From Chryseobacterium aquaeductus (lineage in GTDB: Bacteria; Bacteroidota; Bacteroidia; Flavobacteriales; Weeksellaceae): 64,000 nt of DNA. Positions 46,192 to 55,419 of this stretch are shown here, piece by piece (position 1 is the first letter of the stretch; each line of letters begins with the position of its first letter). Location of the stretch: the NCBI RefSeq assembly GCF_905175375.1, contig NZ_CAJIMS010000001.1, positions 2,790,001 to 2,854,000 on the forward strand, read 5' to 3'. A program made the position numbers and the translations under genes. Below the pieces are notes generated by a model. The model saw only the letters and a program-made list of their open reading frames with translations. It had not been told where the DNA came from and searched no databases.

Positions 46192-46537
46192 AAGTGAAAA
46201 AATAATACTGAAATAAAGCTATACATAGCCGTTTGACTACGTCGAATCTTCGATTTCACTTATTTTGTAAAGACAATAATTCAAAATGCACAACGGGTTA
46301 GTATTAAGTAATTAGTTTCGATAACTAGACACGCAAGTGCGGACAAAATTATTTTCTCCCTTTAGGGTTGGGGCAAAAAAATAATTTCTCTTATCCTCAA
46401 CCTCAACCTCAACCTCACATTTACACCCTCAAAATTCACAAGTTCCCAAAACCCCTCATTATGAATTTGTTAATTAATAAAACTTTTAGTGGTTAATTCA
46501 TTAAAAATCACTAATTTCGCACCCGTAAAAATCATTC

Positions 46538-48343
46538 ATGCAAAACATTAGAAATATTGCGATTATCGCACACGTTGACCACGGCAAGACTACCTTGGTT
46601 GATAAAATAATCCACGCAACAAGCGTCTTTAGAGACAATCAGGAATCTGGAGATTTAATAATGGATAATAACGATCTGGAGAGAGAGCGTGGTATCACTA
46701 TTTTATCAAAAAATATTTCTGTAATGTACCACGGTACAAAAATAAATGTTATTGATACACCTGGTCACGCCGATTTCGGTGGTGAAGTAGAGCGTGTATT
46801 AAAAATGGCAGATGGTGTACTTTTATTAGTAGATGCTTTTGAAGGACCAATGCCACAGACAAGATTCGTATTGCAGAAAGCTTTAGAATTAGGTTTGAGA
46901 CCGGTAGTGGTAATCAATAAAGTAGATAAGCCAAACTGTCGTCCGGATGAGGTTCACGATAAAGTTTTTGACTTATTTTATAACCTGGATGCTACTGAAG
47001 CACAGTTGGATTTCCCAACATTCTACGGTTCGTCAAAACAAGGTTGGTTCAATACTTCATTAGAACAAACAGAAGATATTTTCCCTCTATTAGACGGAAT
47101 CCTGGAACACGTTCCGGCTCCTGAAGCGAAAGAAGGTCCATTGAGAATGCAGATTGTATCTTTAGATTTCTCTTCTTTCTTAGGAAGAATTGCGATTGGT
47201 AAAGTTATTCAGGGTTCTGTAAGCGAATCTGAATGGATCGGTCTTGCACAGGAAGATGGTAAAATTGTAAAAGGAAAAGTAAAAGAATTATACGTTTTCG
47301 AAGGTTTAGGTAAGAAAAAAGTTACTGAAGTAAAAGCCGGAGATATTTGTGCAATTGTTGGTTTTGATAAATTCCAGATTGGTGATTCATTCGTTGATTT
47401 AGAAAATCCGCAACCATTGCCAAGAACTGCAATTGACGAGCCTACGCTGAACATGACGTTCTCAATCAACAACTCTCCATTCTTTGGAAAAGACGGTAAA
47501 TTTGTAACTTCAAATCACCTGAAAGAAAGATTGATGCGTGAGTTGGAGAAAAACTTAGCGTTAAGAGTTGAGCCTACTGAAGATGCCAACACATTCTTGG
47601 TATTCGGTAGAGGTATTCTTCACTTGTCGGTTTTGATCGAAACAATGAGAAGAGAAGGGTACGAAATGACGATCGGTCAGCCACAGGTTATCCTGAAAGA
47701 AATTGATGGTGTGAAATGTGAGCCTTACGAAAGTATGGTGGTAGATGTACCTGAAGAATTTGCTTCAAAAGTAATCGACCTAGCGACACAGAGAAAAGGT
47801 GACCTTCACATTATGGAAACTAAAGGTGAAATGCAACACCTGGAATTCGAAATTCCTTCAAGAGGTTTGATCGGATTGCGTTCTCAGATGTTGACGGCTA
47901 CTGCTGGTGAAGCGATTATGGCTCACCGTTTTGTAGATTATAAGCCTTTCAAAGGAGCAATTCCTGGAAGATCTGTTGGGGTATTGATCAGCAAATCTCA
48001 AGGTCCTGCAACTGAATATTCTATTGCTAAATTACAGGACAGAGGTAAGTTTTTCGTTGATCCGGGCGAGGAGATCTACGCTGGAATGGTGATCGGTGAG
48101 CAAAACAAGCCGAATGATATGGTAGTAAACATCGTAGAAGCAAAACAGCTGAACAACATCCGTGCTGCAGGTAAGGATAAAGATGGTAACATCGCTCCGA
48201 AAATACTTTTCTCTCTGGAAGAGTGTATGGAATACATCCAGGGTGATGAAGCAATCGAGGTAACTCCAAACTTCATCCGTATGAGAAAGAAAGTACTTTC
48301 TGAAGAAGAAAGAAAAAGAATTGAAAGAGGAGCGAAAGCGTAA
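46538..48343 (+). CDS. typA: Translational GTPase TypA/BipA
   Basis: A 601-aa ribosome-associated GTPase, the usual length. G1 is [10 protein letters not shown] (residues 10-19), G2 RGITI, G3 [11 protein letters not shown]4 [10 protein letters not shown]; domain III/V and the C-terminal domain follow ([47 protein letters not shown]-type end). It acts on ribosome assembly and stress adaptation. Conserved chromosomal gene with its own terminator. Confidence 0.97.
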   Translation: MQNIRNIAIIAHVDHGKTTLVDKIIHATSVFRDNQESGDLIMDNNDLERERGITILSKNISVMYHGTKINVIDTPGHADFGGEVERVLKMADGVLLLVDAFEGPMPQTRFVLQKALELGLRPVVVINKVDKPNCRPDEVHDKVFDLFYNLDATEAQLDFPTFYGSSKQGWFNTSLEQTEDIFPLLDGILEHVPAPEAKEGPLRMQIVSLDFSSFLGRIAIGKVIQGSVSESEWIGLAQEDGKIVKGKVKELYVFEGLGKKKVTEVKAGDICAIVGFDKFQIGDSFVDLENPQPLPRTAIDEPTLNMTFSINNSPFFGKDGKFVTSNHLKERLMRELEKNLALRVEPTEDANTFLVFGRGILHLSVLIETMRREGYEMTIGQPQVILKEIDGVKCEPYESMVVDVPEEFASKVIDLATQRKGDLHIMETKGEMQHLEFEIPSRGLIGLRSQMLTATAGEAIMAHRFVDYKPFKGAIPGRSVGVLISKSQGPATEYSIAKLQDRGKFFVDPGEEIYAGMVIGEQNKPNDMVVNIVEAKQLNNIRAAGKDKDGNIAPKILFSLEECMEYIQGDEAIEVTPNFIRMRKKVLSEEERKRIERGAKA

Positions 48344-48363
48344 TCTTATCTTGTATATAAATG

Positions 48364-48392
48364 AAGCTCCGAAGTAATTCGGGGCTTTTTTT
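48364..48392 (+). terminator. Terminator of typA
   Basis: AAGCTCCGAA (48364-48373) pairs with TTCGGGGCTT (48378-48387) with one G-T pair, followed by TTTTT. Confidence 0.9.
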
Positions 48393-48562
48393 GTGTGTAA
48401 ACTTTATTATTACGTATGAATACTGCCCGGTTTTTTAATTCTGTTGTTCAGCCTTATAAAGCTTAGATCGAACTCAGACTATTTTTGCTTAATCTAATTG
48501 ATGTACTTGTTTTTATTGAAATTTAATAGATTTTACGGCTGAATTTTTGCAGAATAAGTCAA

Positions 48563-49681
48563 ATGAAGATTCTTAAATTCACATCTATTCTCATCGTTTT
48601 TTTACTGTCAGTCATCTCTTGTGACGGACTGAAAATACCTAAAAGTATTTTTGAAACTTCCGAACGAGTTAAGTATGAGCGAAGTTTTTCCGGTGCTGAC
48701 AGTCTCCTGCAAAATTGGAAAGCAAATTACTCAATTGCCAAAAATTCCCAACTCCACATCAAAGATGGTTATACAGCTGAGGTTCTCCCAGACAGTATTA
48801 ATTTACATGCATTAGGTTATTCTCTTGAACTTAAAAAAGGAGATCTGTTAATCATTGAAACGATGAAAGAGAACTCAGAATCTAAAATTTTCGTAGACAT
48901 CATCGAAGAAAATTCCAATATCAACGAGTCCAAAAGTGAACTTATTAAAAGGAATCGCTTAACTCAATTCATTGAAAACAGCGGTGTACATAAAGTGATC
49001 ATTCAGCCCGAAATTGAATTCAACAGAAATTTTAAGCTCAGAATTTACACTCAGCCATCTCTTGGTTTCCCGGTTGCCGGTAAAGGGAACCGTGATGTAC
49101 AAAGTTTTTGGGGAGCGAGCCGTGATGGTGGAGGCAGAAGTCATGAAGGCGTAGATATTTTTGCTGCAAAGGGAACGCCCGTTGTTGCGATTGCTGACGG
49201 TTTTGTAACGCGTACAGGAAATCAGGGATTAGGTGGTAAGCAGGTCTGGTTGCGTGATGCTGCATTGGGGAATTCTTATTATTATGCTCATCTGGACAGT
49301 ATATTAACCGAAGATGGGAGACAGGTGAAACTAAATGATACTCTCGGATGGGTAGGCAACACAGGAAACGCAGCCGGAGGATCACCGCACTTGCATTTCG
49401 GAATTTATACCTCTGGTGGCGCTGTTGATCCTTATCCGTACATCAGAAAAAGAGATATGCCAAAAGAACTTACATTCACTCAAAAGAAATTTGAGTCAGA
49501 AAAATATATTAAAGCAGGATCAAATCTGCGCTCCGGTACAGGAACAGATTACAAAATACTGAAAAACGTGACTGCAAAAACGAAAGCTCAAGTTCTGGCA
49601 ATAAGTGGAAGTTGGGTTCACGTAAAAACTTCAGATAATAGTGAAGGTTTTGTGCTTGGAGATAGGCTGAATGACAAGTAG
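48563..49681 (+). CDS. M23-family metallopeptidase lipoprotein with SH3 domain
   Basis: A 372-aa protein with a lipobox (FLLSVISC, Cys20 or so). The LytM domain has GGGRSHEGVDIFAAKGTPVV (His and Asp zinc ligands), GGKQVWLRDAALGNSYYYAH, and GGSPHLHFGIY (HxH). The C-terminal 70 residues are an SH3b domain (ILKNVTAKTKAQVLAISGSW, VKTSDNSEGFVLGDRL). It likely acts in the periplasm on peptidoglycan cross-links. It is followed by a 228-bp gap without recognised features before the next gene. Confidence 0.92.
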   Translation: MKILKFTSILIVFLLSVISCDGLKIPKSIFETSERVKYERSFSGADSLLQNWKANYSIAKNSQLHIKDGYTAEVLPDSINLHALGYSLELKKGDLLIIETMKENSESKIFVDIIEENSNINESKSELIKRNRLTQFIENSGVHKVIIQPEIEFNRNFKLRIYTQPSLGFPVAGKGNRDVQSFWGASRDGGGRSHEGVDIFAAKGTPVVAIADGFVTRTGNQGLGGKQVWLRDAALGNSYYYAHLDSILTEDGRQVKLNDTLGWVGNTGNAAGGSPHLHFGIYTSGGAVDPYPYIRKRDMPKELTFTQKKFESEKYIKAGSNLRSGTGTDYKILKNVTAKTKAQVLAISGSWVHVKTSDNSEGFVLGDRLNDK

Positions 49682-49909
49682 CATTTAGTTGCTTTATGCT
49701 CATTTGAATGTCTGTTTTCACTTACCGTACTCAAAATCAACATTCTTTTTGTCTAATAACCTTGTCGTATCTTTCATTTCCGAATGAATCTCAACGGTTT
49801 TTATTTCAGTGCGTCAAGAAATCTTTATTTTTAAAGGTTTTTTTGAAATGACACATAAATTTTGTTATCTTGAAATTTCTATAATCATAATCAAATAGTC
49901 TACTAAAAG

Positions 49910-51511
49910 ATGAAACTTCATAAAATTAAAGTAATGATCTTATTTGGGTTTTTCGCCTCATTCAGCAGCTCATGCTCCGTCCAGAAAAGCACATCTTCAG
50001 CTAAAAATACCTCAAAGCCAACAAAATATATAGCAAAGACTAAAGACTCTACAGTGGCAGTAAAACCGCAAGTCGTAGTTCCTGTAGAGGAAGATTTTAA
50101 AGTCAGTCTTCCTGCAATCAAAAGAGAATTTCGTGGTGCATGGGTTGCCAGTGTTGCCAATATCAACTGGCCATCAAGAAATAATTTGTCGGTCGATCAA
50201 CAAAAAGCTGAAGCAATCAATATGCTGAATTTGCTTCAGGAAAACAATTTTAACGCGGTGATTTTTCAGGCTCGTCCGTCAGCTGATGCATTGTATACCA
50301 GTGAATTGGAACCTTGGTCATATTTTCTTACCGGAAAAACAGGTCAGCCGCCTTATCCCAACTATGATCCGTTACAGTTTTGGATCGAAGAATCTCATAA
50401 ACGTGGAATGGAGCTGCATGTCTGGTTAAATCCTTACAGAGCCCATCATTCAAATGGCGGTGCGGTCTCAAGTCAGTCGATGGTGAATAAACTTTCTGAT
50501 ATCACGATAAGATTAAAAAACGGAATGTACTGGTTTGATCCTGCAAATCCGAAAACTCAGGGTCATGTTTCCAATGTCGTGAAAGATCTGGTGAAAAGAT
50601 ATGATCTTGATGCGATTCATTTCGATGATTATTTTTATCCTTATGCAACGTATAACCGTGGTGCAGATTTTCCGGACAATTCAAGCTGGAGTGCTTATCA
50701 AAGCTCCGGCGGTACGCTTTCAAGAGCAGATTGGAGAAGAGATCAGGTGAATAAATTTGTCGAAAGAATTTACAAAGAAATACACGCAGAAAAAAATAAT
50801 GTACGATTCGGAATCAGTCCGTTTGGTATTTGGAAACCCGGTTTTCCGGAAGGAGTTGTCGGTTCTTCTCAATATGACGAATTGTATGCTGATGCCAAAT
50901 TATGGCTAAACAAAGGCTGGGTAGATTATTTCTCGCCGCAATTATACTGGCCGATCGAATCCAAAGGACAGCCTTTTGCTAATTTACTAAACTGGTGGAA
51001 ATCTGAAAACACCATGAACCGCCATCTTTGGCCCGGACTGAATACGGTAGAAATTAAAGTTTCTGACCGACCAACTGAGATTAAAAACCAAATTGAACTT
51101 ACCAGACAGATACTTACTCAATCCACAGGTGAAATCCATTGGAGTGTAGCAGGTTTAACCGAAAATCAAAATATGCTCCCAACTTTGAAAAGCGGTCCCT
51201 ACAAGGAAAAAGCCTTAATTCCCAAAAGTCCTTGGATCAAATCTGTACCTTTAGAAAAACCAACTTTATTCACCAACGATAACGGTAGCTTTATTCAGAC
51301 AAGCTGGAGCTCAAAAAAAATAGGAAATGTTTTTCATTGGGTTCTTTTTACTCAATACAATGGTGTTTGGGAAACCGAGATTCTAACATTAGAAAATCTC
51401 TCAAAAGAAATTCCGAAAAGCAAAGACGGGAAAATTCTTAATGCGATTGCCATTAGAGCGATCGACCGATTGGGTAATGAGAGTGATTATATGGCGAAGC
51501 AAGTGAAGTAG
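49910..51511 (+). CDS. Glycosylhydrolase-like (DUF187/GHL10) lipoprotein
   Basis: A 533-aa lipoprotein (FASFSSSC lipobox near residue 23). The TIM-barrel domain, family GHL10 (DUF187), starts FRGAWVASVANINWPSRN and continues FQARPSADALYTSELEPWSY, MELHVWLNPYRAHHS, YDLDAIHFDDYFYPYATY and FGISPFGIWKPG, which are hallmarks of this family. The C-terminal 90 residues resemble a fibronectin-type-III-like module. Members are linked to peptidoglycan or polysaccharide metabolism. It is a single-gene unit on the + strand. Confidence 0.9.
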   Translation: MKLHKIKVMILFGFFASFSSSCSVQKSTSSAKNTSKPTKYIAKTKDSTVAVKPQVVVPVEEDFKVSLPAIKREFRGAWVASVANINWPSRNNLSVDQQKAEAINMLNLLQENNFNAVIFQARPSADALYTSELEPWSYFLTGKTGQPPYPNYDPLQFWIEESHKRGMELHVWLNPYRAHHSNGGAVSSQSMVNKLSDITIRLKNGMYWFDPANPKTQGHVSNVVKDLVKRYDLDAIHFDDYFYPYATYNRGADFPDNSSWSAYQSSGGTLSRADWRRDQVNKFVERIYKEIHAEKNNVRFGISPFGIWKPGFPEGVVGSSQYDELYADAKLWLNKGWVDYFSPQLYWPIESKGQPFANLLNWWKSENTMNRHLWPGLNTVEIKVSDRPTEIKNQIELTRQILTQSTGEIHWSVAGLTENQNMLPTLKSGPYKEKALIPKSPWIKSVPLEKPTLFTNDNGSFIQTSWSSKKIGNVFHWVLFTQYNGVWETEILTLENLSKEIPKSKDGKILNAIAIRAIDRLGNESDYMAKQVK

Positions 51512-51742
51512 AGTTGGAGAATGGGAGTGTTTGAGAGTGGGAGAGTTGGAGAGTTTTAGGATGAGAGTGTTTATGAGAGTTTACTGATGCTTATTTCTTC
51601 TGAAAACAATGGAATCTCTTTTATTGATTTATAGCTTAAAAAAAATTAATGATGGTCAGTTCAAATTATTGAGCTGGCTTTTATTTTAGATTCACTATAA
51701 ATTGTATACTTAAAGGAGTGATTAACAATTAATTATCATAAA

Positions 51743-51753
51743 TTGATTATCAA
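51743..51753. promoter_or_regulatory. Weak Fur-box-like palindrome before ferritin
   Basis: The 315-bp gap 51512-51826 begins with degenerate GAGAGT repeats (about 51515-51580) and ends with an AT-rich leader. TTGATTATCAA lies within a longer AT/GATA-like stretch from about 51730 to 51770 that resembles the ATAAT/ATTAT pattern of Fur boxes. This fits an iron gene but is only suggestive. Confidence 0.3.
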
Positions 51754-51826
51754 TCATAATTATATATTTCGCTATCGGAATCATTTTTGTATCGTTAATA
51801 TAAACAAACACTAAAAATATACGATT

Positions 51827-52378
51827 ATGAATACCAACAGACTTTCACCAAGACTGGAAAAAGCATTAAGCGACCAGATGAATACCGAAGATCTACAGTC
51901 AAGAGTTTACTTTTCTTACGGAATTTGGGCTGCTGATAAAGGGTATGGTGGAATTTCAAACTTTCTATTTCGTCATGCTCAGGAAGAAAGAGATCATGCC
52001 GTGAAATTTATGCAGTATGTTCTCAATAGAGGCGGAAAACCGAAAATTACAGAACTTCCTGCACCTAGTGAAGAGCCAACCAGCCTTACTCATTGTTTTG
52101 ATCTGGTTTTCAAACATGAGGTAGACAATACAACCGCAATTTATAACTTAGTGAATATTGCTTTTGAAGAAAAAGACTGGGCATCATGGAATTTTCTACA
52201 GTGGTTTGTAAAAGAACAGATTGAAGAAGAAACTTTTGCAATGAATTTGATTGACAAGTTGAAAATTGCCGGTGGAGACAGAGCAAGCGATGAATCTTTA
52301 TTCACCCTCGATAAAACATTGGAAACACTTCCTGACGACGCAGAGCTTGCGCAAAACGCTACAGGAGCAAACCCATAA
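51827..52378 (+). CDS. Ferritin
   Basis: A 183-aa non-haem ferritin. The four-helix-bundle ligands are in ARxxFS-like QSRVYFSYGIWAADKGYGGI, HAQEERDHAVKFMQYV (ExxH), FKHEVDNTTAIYNLVNIAF and FVKEQIEEETFAMNLIDKL (ExxE). It stores iron in the cytoplasm. The C-terminal tail (about 20 residues) is flexible and acidic. Confidence 0.93.
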   Translation: MNTNRLSPRLEKALSDQMNTEDLQSRVYFSYGIWAADKGYGGISNFLFRHAQEERDHAVKFMQYVLNRGGKPKITELPAPSEEPTSLTHCFDLVFKHEVDNTTAIYNLVNIAFEEKDWASWNFLQWFVKEQIEEETFAMNLIDKLKIAGGDRASDESLFTLDKTLETLPDDAELAQNATGANP

Positions 52379-52410
52379 AAGCACACTGATAAAAATGATT
52401 ATTTCTGAAA

Positions 52411-52440
52411 AATCTGTCAATTACTTGGCAGATTTTTTTA
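52411..52440 (+). terminator. Terminator of ferritin
   Basis: AATCTGTC (52411-52418) pairs with GGCAGATT (52427-52434), followed by a T run. Confidence 0.85.
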
Positions 52441-52464
52441 TTATGAATCTGTCTTTAAAATTAC

Positions 52465-52472
52465 TATCTTTG
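52465..52472 (+). promoter_or_regulatory. -7 promoter element of the ychF transcript
   Basis: TATCTTTG matches TAnnTTTG. It would give a leader of about 105 bases before ychF, which contains the small ORF at 52534. The -33 element is not clear. Confidence 0.5.
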
Positions 52473-52533
52473 CACACCTTTAATTTTAACACGCAAGAAG
52501 CCTAAAGCCAATTGCTAAAAACAAAGGTGAAAT

Positions 52534-52587
52534 ATGAAACCGAAAGGTTGCATAAGCTCATCAATTAAATCAAAAATTTCGTTATGA
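52534..52587 (+). CDS. Possible 17-aa leader ORF coupled to ychF
   Basis: An ATG 12 bases after AAAGGTGA opens a frame of 17 codons (MKPKGCISSSIKSKISL) whose TGA stop overlaps the ychF ATG (ATGA). The spacing and the purine-rich sequence AAAGGTGAAAT before the start fit a coupled upstream ORF, but no family or codon evidence supports translation. Confidence 0.35.
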   Translation: MKPKGCISSSIKSKISL

Positions 52588-53675
52588 AATGTGGAATCGT
52601 AGGCTTACCCAATGTAGGTAAATCAACTCTTTTTAACTGCTTAAGCAATGCTAAAGCGCAATCTGCCAATTATCCTTTCTGTACCATTGAGCCCAACTTG
52701 GGAACAGTTTCGGTACCAGATCAAAGATTATTTGAGCTTGAAAAACTGGTAAATCCTGAAAGAGTTTTGCCGGCTGTTGTAGAGATCGTTGATATTGCCG
52801 GTTTGGTAAAAGGAGCGAGCAAAGGTGAAGGTTTGGGAAATCAGTTTCTTGCCAACATCAGAGAGTGCGAGGCGATTATTCATGTTTTAAGATGTTTTGA
52901 AAACGGAAATATCATACACGTTGAAGGTTCTGTAGATCCGATGAGAGATAAAGAAATTATCGACATCGAGTTGCAGTTGAAAGATTTGGAAACTGTAGGG
53001 AAAGCAGTTGAAAAAGCTAAAAAATTCATCAAATCCGGAAAAAAAGAAGATATTCTGACGTATGAAACGCTTCATAATTTAGAGAAATTTATCGAAGACG
53101 GTAAAAATGCAAGAGAATTCCCGATGGATGATTTTGCGGCAGGAATTATTGCAGATGTTCAGTTGTTGACCAACAAACCTGTTCTTTACGTTTGTAATGT
53201 AGACGAAAACTCTATCAAAAACGGAAACGAATGGATTGCTAAAATCGAAGAAATGGCTCAGAAAGAAAAAGCTGAAGTTGTAGTTTTAGCTGCTCAGATC
53301 GAAGCTGATATCAACGAGTTGGACACTTTCGAAGAAAGAGAAATTTTCCTTGAAGAATTAGGTTTAACGGAACCAGGTGTAAACCGTTTGATCAGAAAGG
53401 CTTACGACTTATTAAAACTTCAGACGTATTTCACGGCAGGAGTAAAAGAAGTAAGAGCTTGGACCATCGGACAAGGCTGGACGGCTCCTCAGGCTGCAGG
53501 TGTTATTCACACTGATTTTGAGAAAGGATTCATCCGTGCAGAAGTAATTAAGTATAACGATTACGTGAGCTACGGAACTGAAGCCAAAGTAAAGGAAGCC
53601 GGAAAGCTTTCTGTTGAAGGAAAAGAATACATCGTGCAAGACGGTGATATTATGCACTTCAGATTCAATGTTTAA
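52584..53675 (+). CDS. ychF: Ribosome-binding ATPase YchF
   Basis: A 363-aa Obg-related P-loop protein, exactly the family length. G1 is GLPNVGKSTLFN (residues 6-17), followed by YPFCTIEPNLGTV, DIAGLVKGASKGEGLGNQF, the NVDE motif (LYVCNVDENS, replacing the NKxD of GTPases), and the TGS domain at the C-terminus (YFTAGVKEVRAWTIGQGWTA, PQAAGVIHTDFEKGF, RAEVIKY). It binds ATP and the ribosome and is linked to oxidative stress. Confidence 0.97.
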   Translation: MKCGIVGLPNVGKSTLFNCLSNAKAQSANYPFCTIEPNLGTVSVPDQRLFELEKLVNPERVLPAVVEIVDIAGLVKGASKGEGLGNQFLANIRECEAIIHVLRCFENGNIIHVEGSVDPMRDKEIIDIELQLKDLETVGKAVEKAKKFIKSGKKEDILTYETLHNLEKFIEDGKNAREFPMDDFAAGIIADVQLLTNKPVLYVCNVDENSIKNGNEWIAKIEEMAQKEKAEVVVLAAQIEADINELDTFEEREIFLEELGLTEPGVNRLIRKAYDLLKLQTYFTAGVKEVRAWTIGQGWTAPQAAGVIHTDFEKGFIRAEVIKYNDYVSYGTEAKVKEAGKLSVEGKEYIVQDGDIMHFRFNV

Positions 53676-53708
53676 AAGTATTAAAAGTTAGTTATAGTAT
53701 TTTAAAAG

Positions 53709-53738
53709 AACGCTTCCATGAATTTGGGAGCGTTTTTG
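53709..53738 (+). terminator. Terminator of ychF
   Basis: AACGCTTCCA (53709-53718) pairs with TGGGAGCGTT (53725-53734), one G-T pair, followed by TTTT. Confidence 0.88.
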
Positions 53739-53969
53739 CTTGGCTAAATTTTAATCACAAAAGCCAAAAAAGACTCTTAAATGTCTAAAGAATTTTTAAA
53801 AATAGCAATTTGCACAAATTGAAAATCTCCGATTTTCAAAAAAACTAAAGTGTTCTTCTCAACATTCGGATCCTTCTCTAAAGCTTCTTATGTGTTAAAA
53901 ATATTGGTCGCTTTTACAGTAATATAAAAATTACTAATTCCTATATTTGATTCATACAAATTCCCCATC

Positions 53970-54095
53970 ATGGAAAAAATAGCTCACGCATCTTTAGAAG
54001 ACTTCTACGGCGAAATGGCAAAAATGCTCGGGAAAGATCTCGAAAGTATTTTCCCAAAAGGTCTTAAAAAAGATATTGGTCATTTTAAAGTTTAG
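53970..54095 (+). pseudogene. Truncated N-terminal fragment resembling AraC-family regulators
   Basis: A 41-codon frame, MEKIAHASLEDFYGEMAKML, GKDLESIFPKGLKKDIGHFKV, ends at TAG overlapping the 3' end of the convergent aminotransferase gene by 11 bp. The pattern of a short helix then IGHFxV matches the beginning of AraC/XylS-type regulators of Bacteroidetes (N-terminal cupin start). No sensor or HTH region follows, so this is a truncated gene, or a small real ORF. TATATTTG at 53942-53949 could be its promoter. The other 295 bases of the gap 53676-53969 hold the ychF terminator and nothing else recognised. Confidence 0.45.
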
Positions 54096-55233
54096 CCAGA
54101 TTCTCAATCGCCTTTTCCAAAGTTTCCTGTTTCTTGGCAAAACACAATCTGATCACATTTTCACTCATTTTATTTTTATAAAAAGATGAAAACGGAACGC
54201 TTGCTACTTTGTGAGTAACCGTTAATTCCTGAGCAAAATCAAAATCACTTTTGTCGGAGATTTTATCGTATTTCAAAGCCTGAAAATACGTTCCTTCACA
54301 ATCCAGTAATTCAAAAGAAGTATTTGCTAAACCTTTTCTAAGGAAATCTCTTTTTTCCTGGAAAAACTGATTGAGACCAAGATAATGCTCATCATTTTTC
54401 ATGTATTCTGCCAAAGCCAGCTGGATCGGAGTATTGACAGAGAAAACATTGAACTGATGAATTTTTCTGAACTCATCCGTTAAAGCTTTTGGTGCAGCAC
54501 AATATCCAATTTTCCAACCGGTAACATGGAAGAGCTTCCCGAATGACGCAACCAAAAGACTTCTTTCTTTCAGTTCAGGATATTTGCAGATGCTTAAATG
54601 TTCTTTTCCGTCAAAAACGATATTTTCGTACACTTCATCACTCAAAATCAGAATCGAAGTATCTTTTACGATTTTAATTAATTCCTGAATATCGTTTTCT
54701 TTTAAAATCTTACCTGAAGGATTATTGGGATTATTCAGGATGATCATTTTTGTTTTTTCTGAAACTAAATTTTTCACCACATTCCAGTCGATTTTATAAT
54801 CGGGAGCTTTCATTTCAAAGCGTTTTACAATTCCTCCGAAAAGCTCAACGGTCGGTTCGTAACAATCATAAGCCGGTTCAAAAATAATCACTTCATCATC
54901 CTTTTTGACGAATGTTGCAATCGTTGTAAAAATCGCCTGAGTTCCGCCAGCGGTAATGGTAATTTCTGAATCAGGATGATAATTCGTTTGATGACTGTTT
55001 TCGATTTTCCTTGCGATTTCTTCCTTCAAACTGATCATTCCGCCCATTGGCGCGTATTGGTTAAAGCCTTTTTGAATAAAATGATCGACATAATTTAACA
55101 ATTCTGAATCGGGCATGAAATCGGGAAACCCTTGCGACAAATTTATCGCCTCGTTTTCATTTGCCAATTGAGTCATCTGACTAAAAATGGTCGTTCCTAC
55201 ATTAGAAAGTTTAGAAAAAGGAAGGTGTATCAT
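54085..55233 (-). CDS. PLP-dependent methionine aminotransferase (YbdL-like)
   Basis: A 382-aa fold-type I aminotransferase. Motifs are INLSQGFPDF (start of subfamily), YAPMGGMISLKEEIARKI, TAGGTQAIFTTIATFV, NNPNNPSGKIL, ILSDEVYENIVFDG and VASFGKLFHVTGWKIGYC (Schiff-base Lys in SFGK), then VIRLCFAKK at the C-terminus (Arg for the carboxylate). It closely follows the methionine aminotransferase/kynurenine aminotransferase group used in the methionine salvage pathway. The exact amino acid range is inferred. Confidence 0.9.
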   Translation of the reverse strand: MIHLPFSKLSNVGTTIFSQMTQLANENEAINLSQGFPDFMPDSELLNYVDHFIQKGFNQYAPMGGMISLKEEIARKIENSHQTNYHPDSEITITAGGTQAIFTTIATFVKKDDEVIIFEPAYDCYEPTVELFGGIVKRFEMKAPDYKIDWNVVKNLVSEKTKMIILNNPNNPSGKILKENDIQELIKIVKDTSILILSDEVYENIVFDGKEHLSICKYPELKERSLLVASFGKLFHVTGWKIGYCAAPKALTDEFRKIHQFNVFSVNTPIQLALAEYMKNDEHYLGLNQFFQEKRDFLRKGLANTSFELLDCEGTYFQALKYDKISDKSDFDFAQELTVTHKVASVPFSSFYKNKMSENVIRLCFAKKQETLEKAIENLAKL

Positions 55234-55391
55234 GAAAGAAAAGTTTTTGCTTAGTCCGAATGTACAGCATTTTTTGAAATTTAATGATATTGTAATGTCA
55301 AAAAATGTATTATAATCGAATTAAAAGCGTTTTTTGTAGGAAAATTAATAAAAAACGAACTGAAATATTCGGATATTTTTGTTCTATTTCG

Positions 55392-55399
55392 TACTTTTG
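55392..55399 (+). promoter_or_regulatory. -7 promoter element of parE
   Basis: TACTTTTG matches TAnnTTTG and lies 20 bp before the ATG at 55420. It supports that start rather than 55405, which would leave almost no leader. Confidence 0.45.
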
Positions 55400-55419
55400 T
55401 ATGTTTGCTGAAAATACTT

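Noticed and set aside
49038-49385. 115-aa open frame on the - strand
   Set aside because: It is antisense to the M23 peptidase gene's catalytic domain and has no motif.
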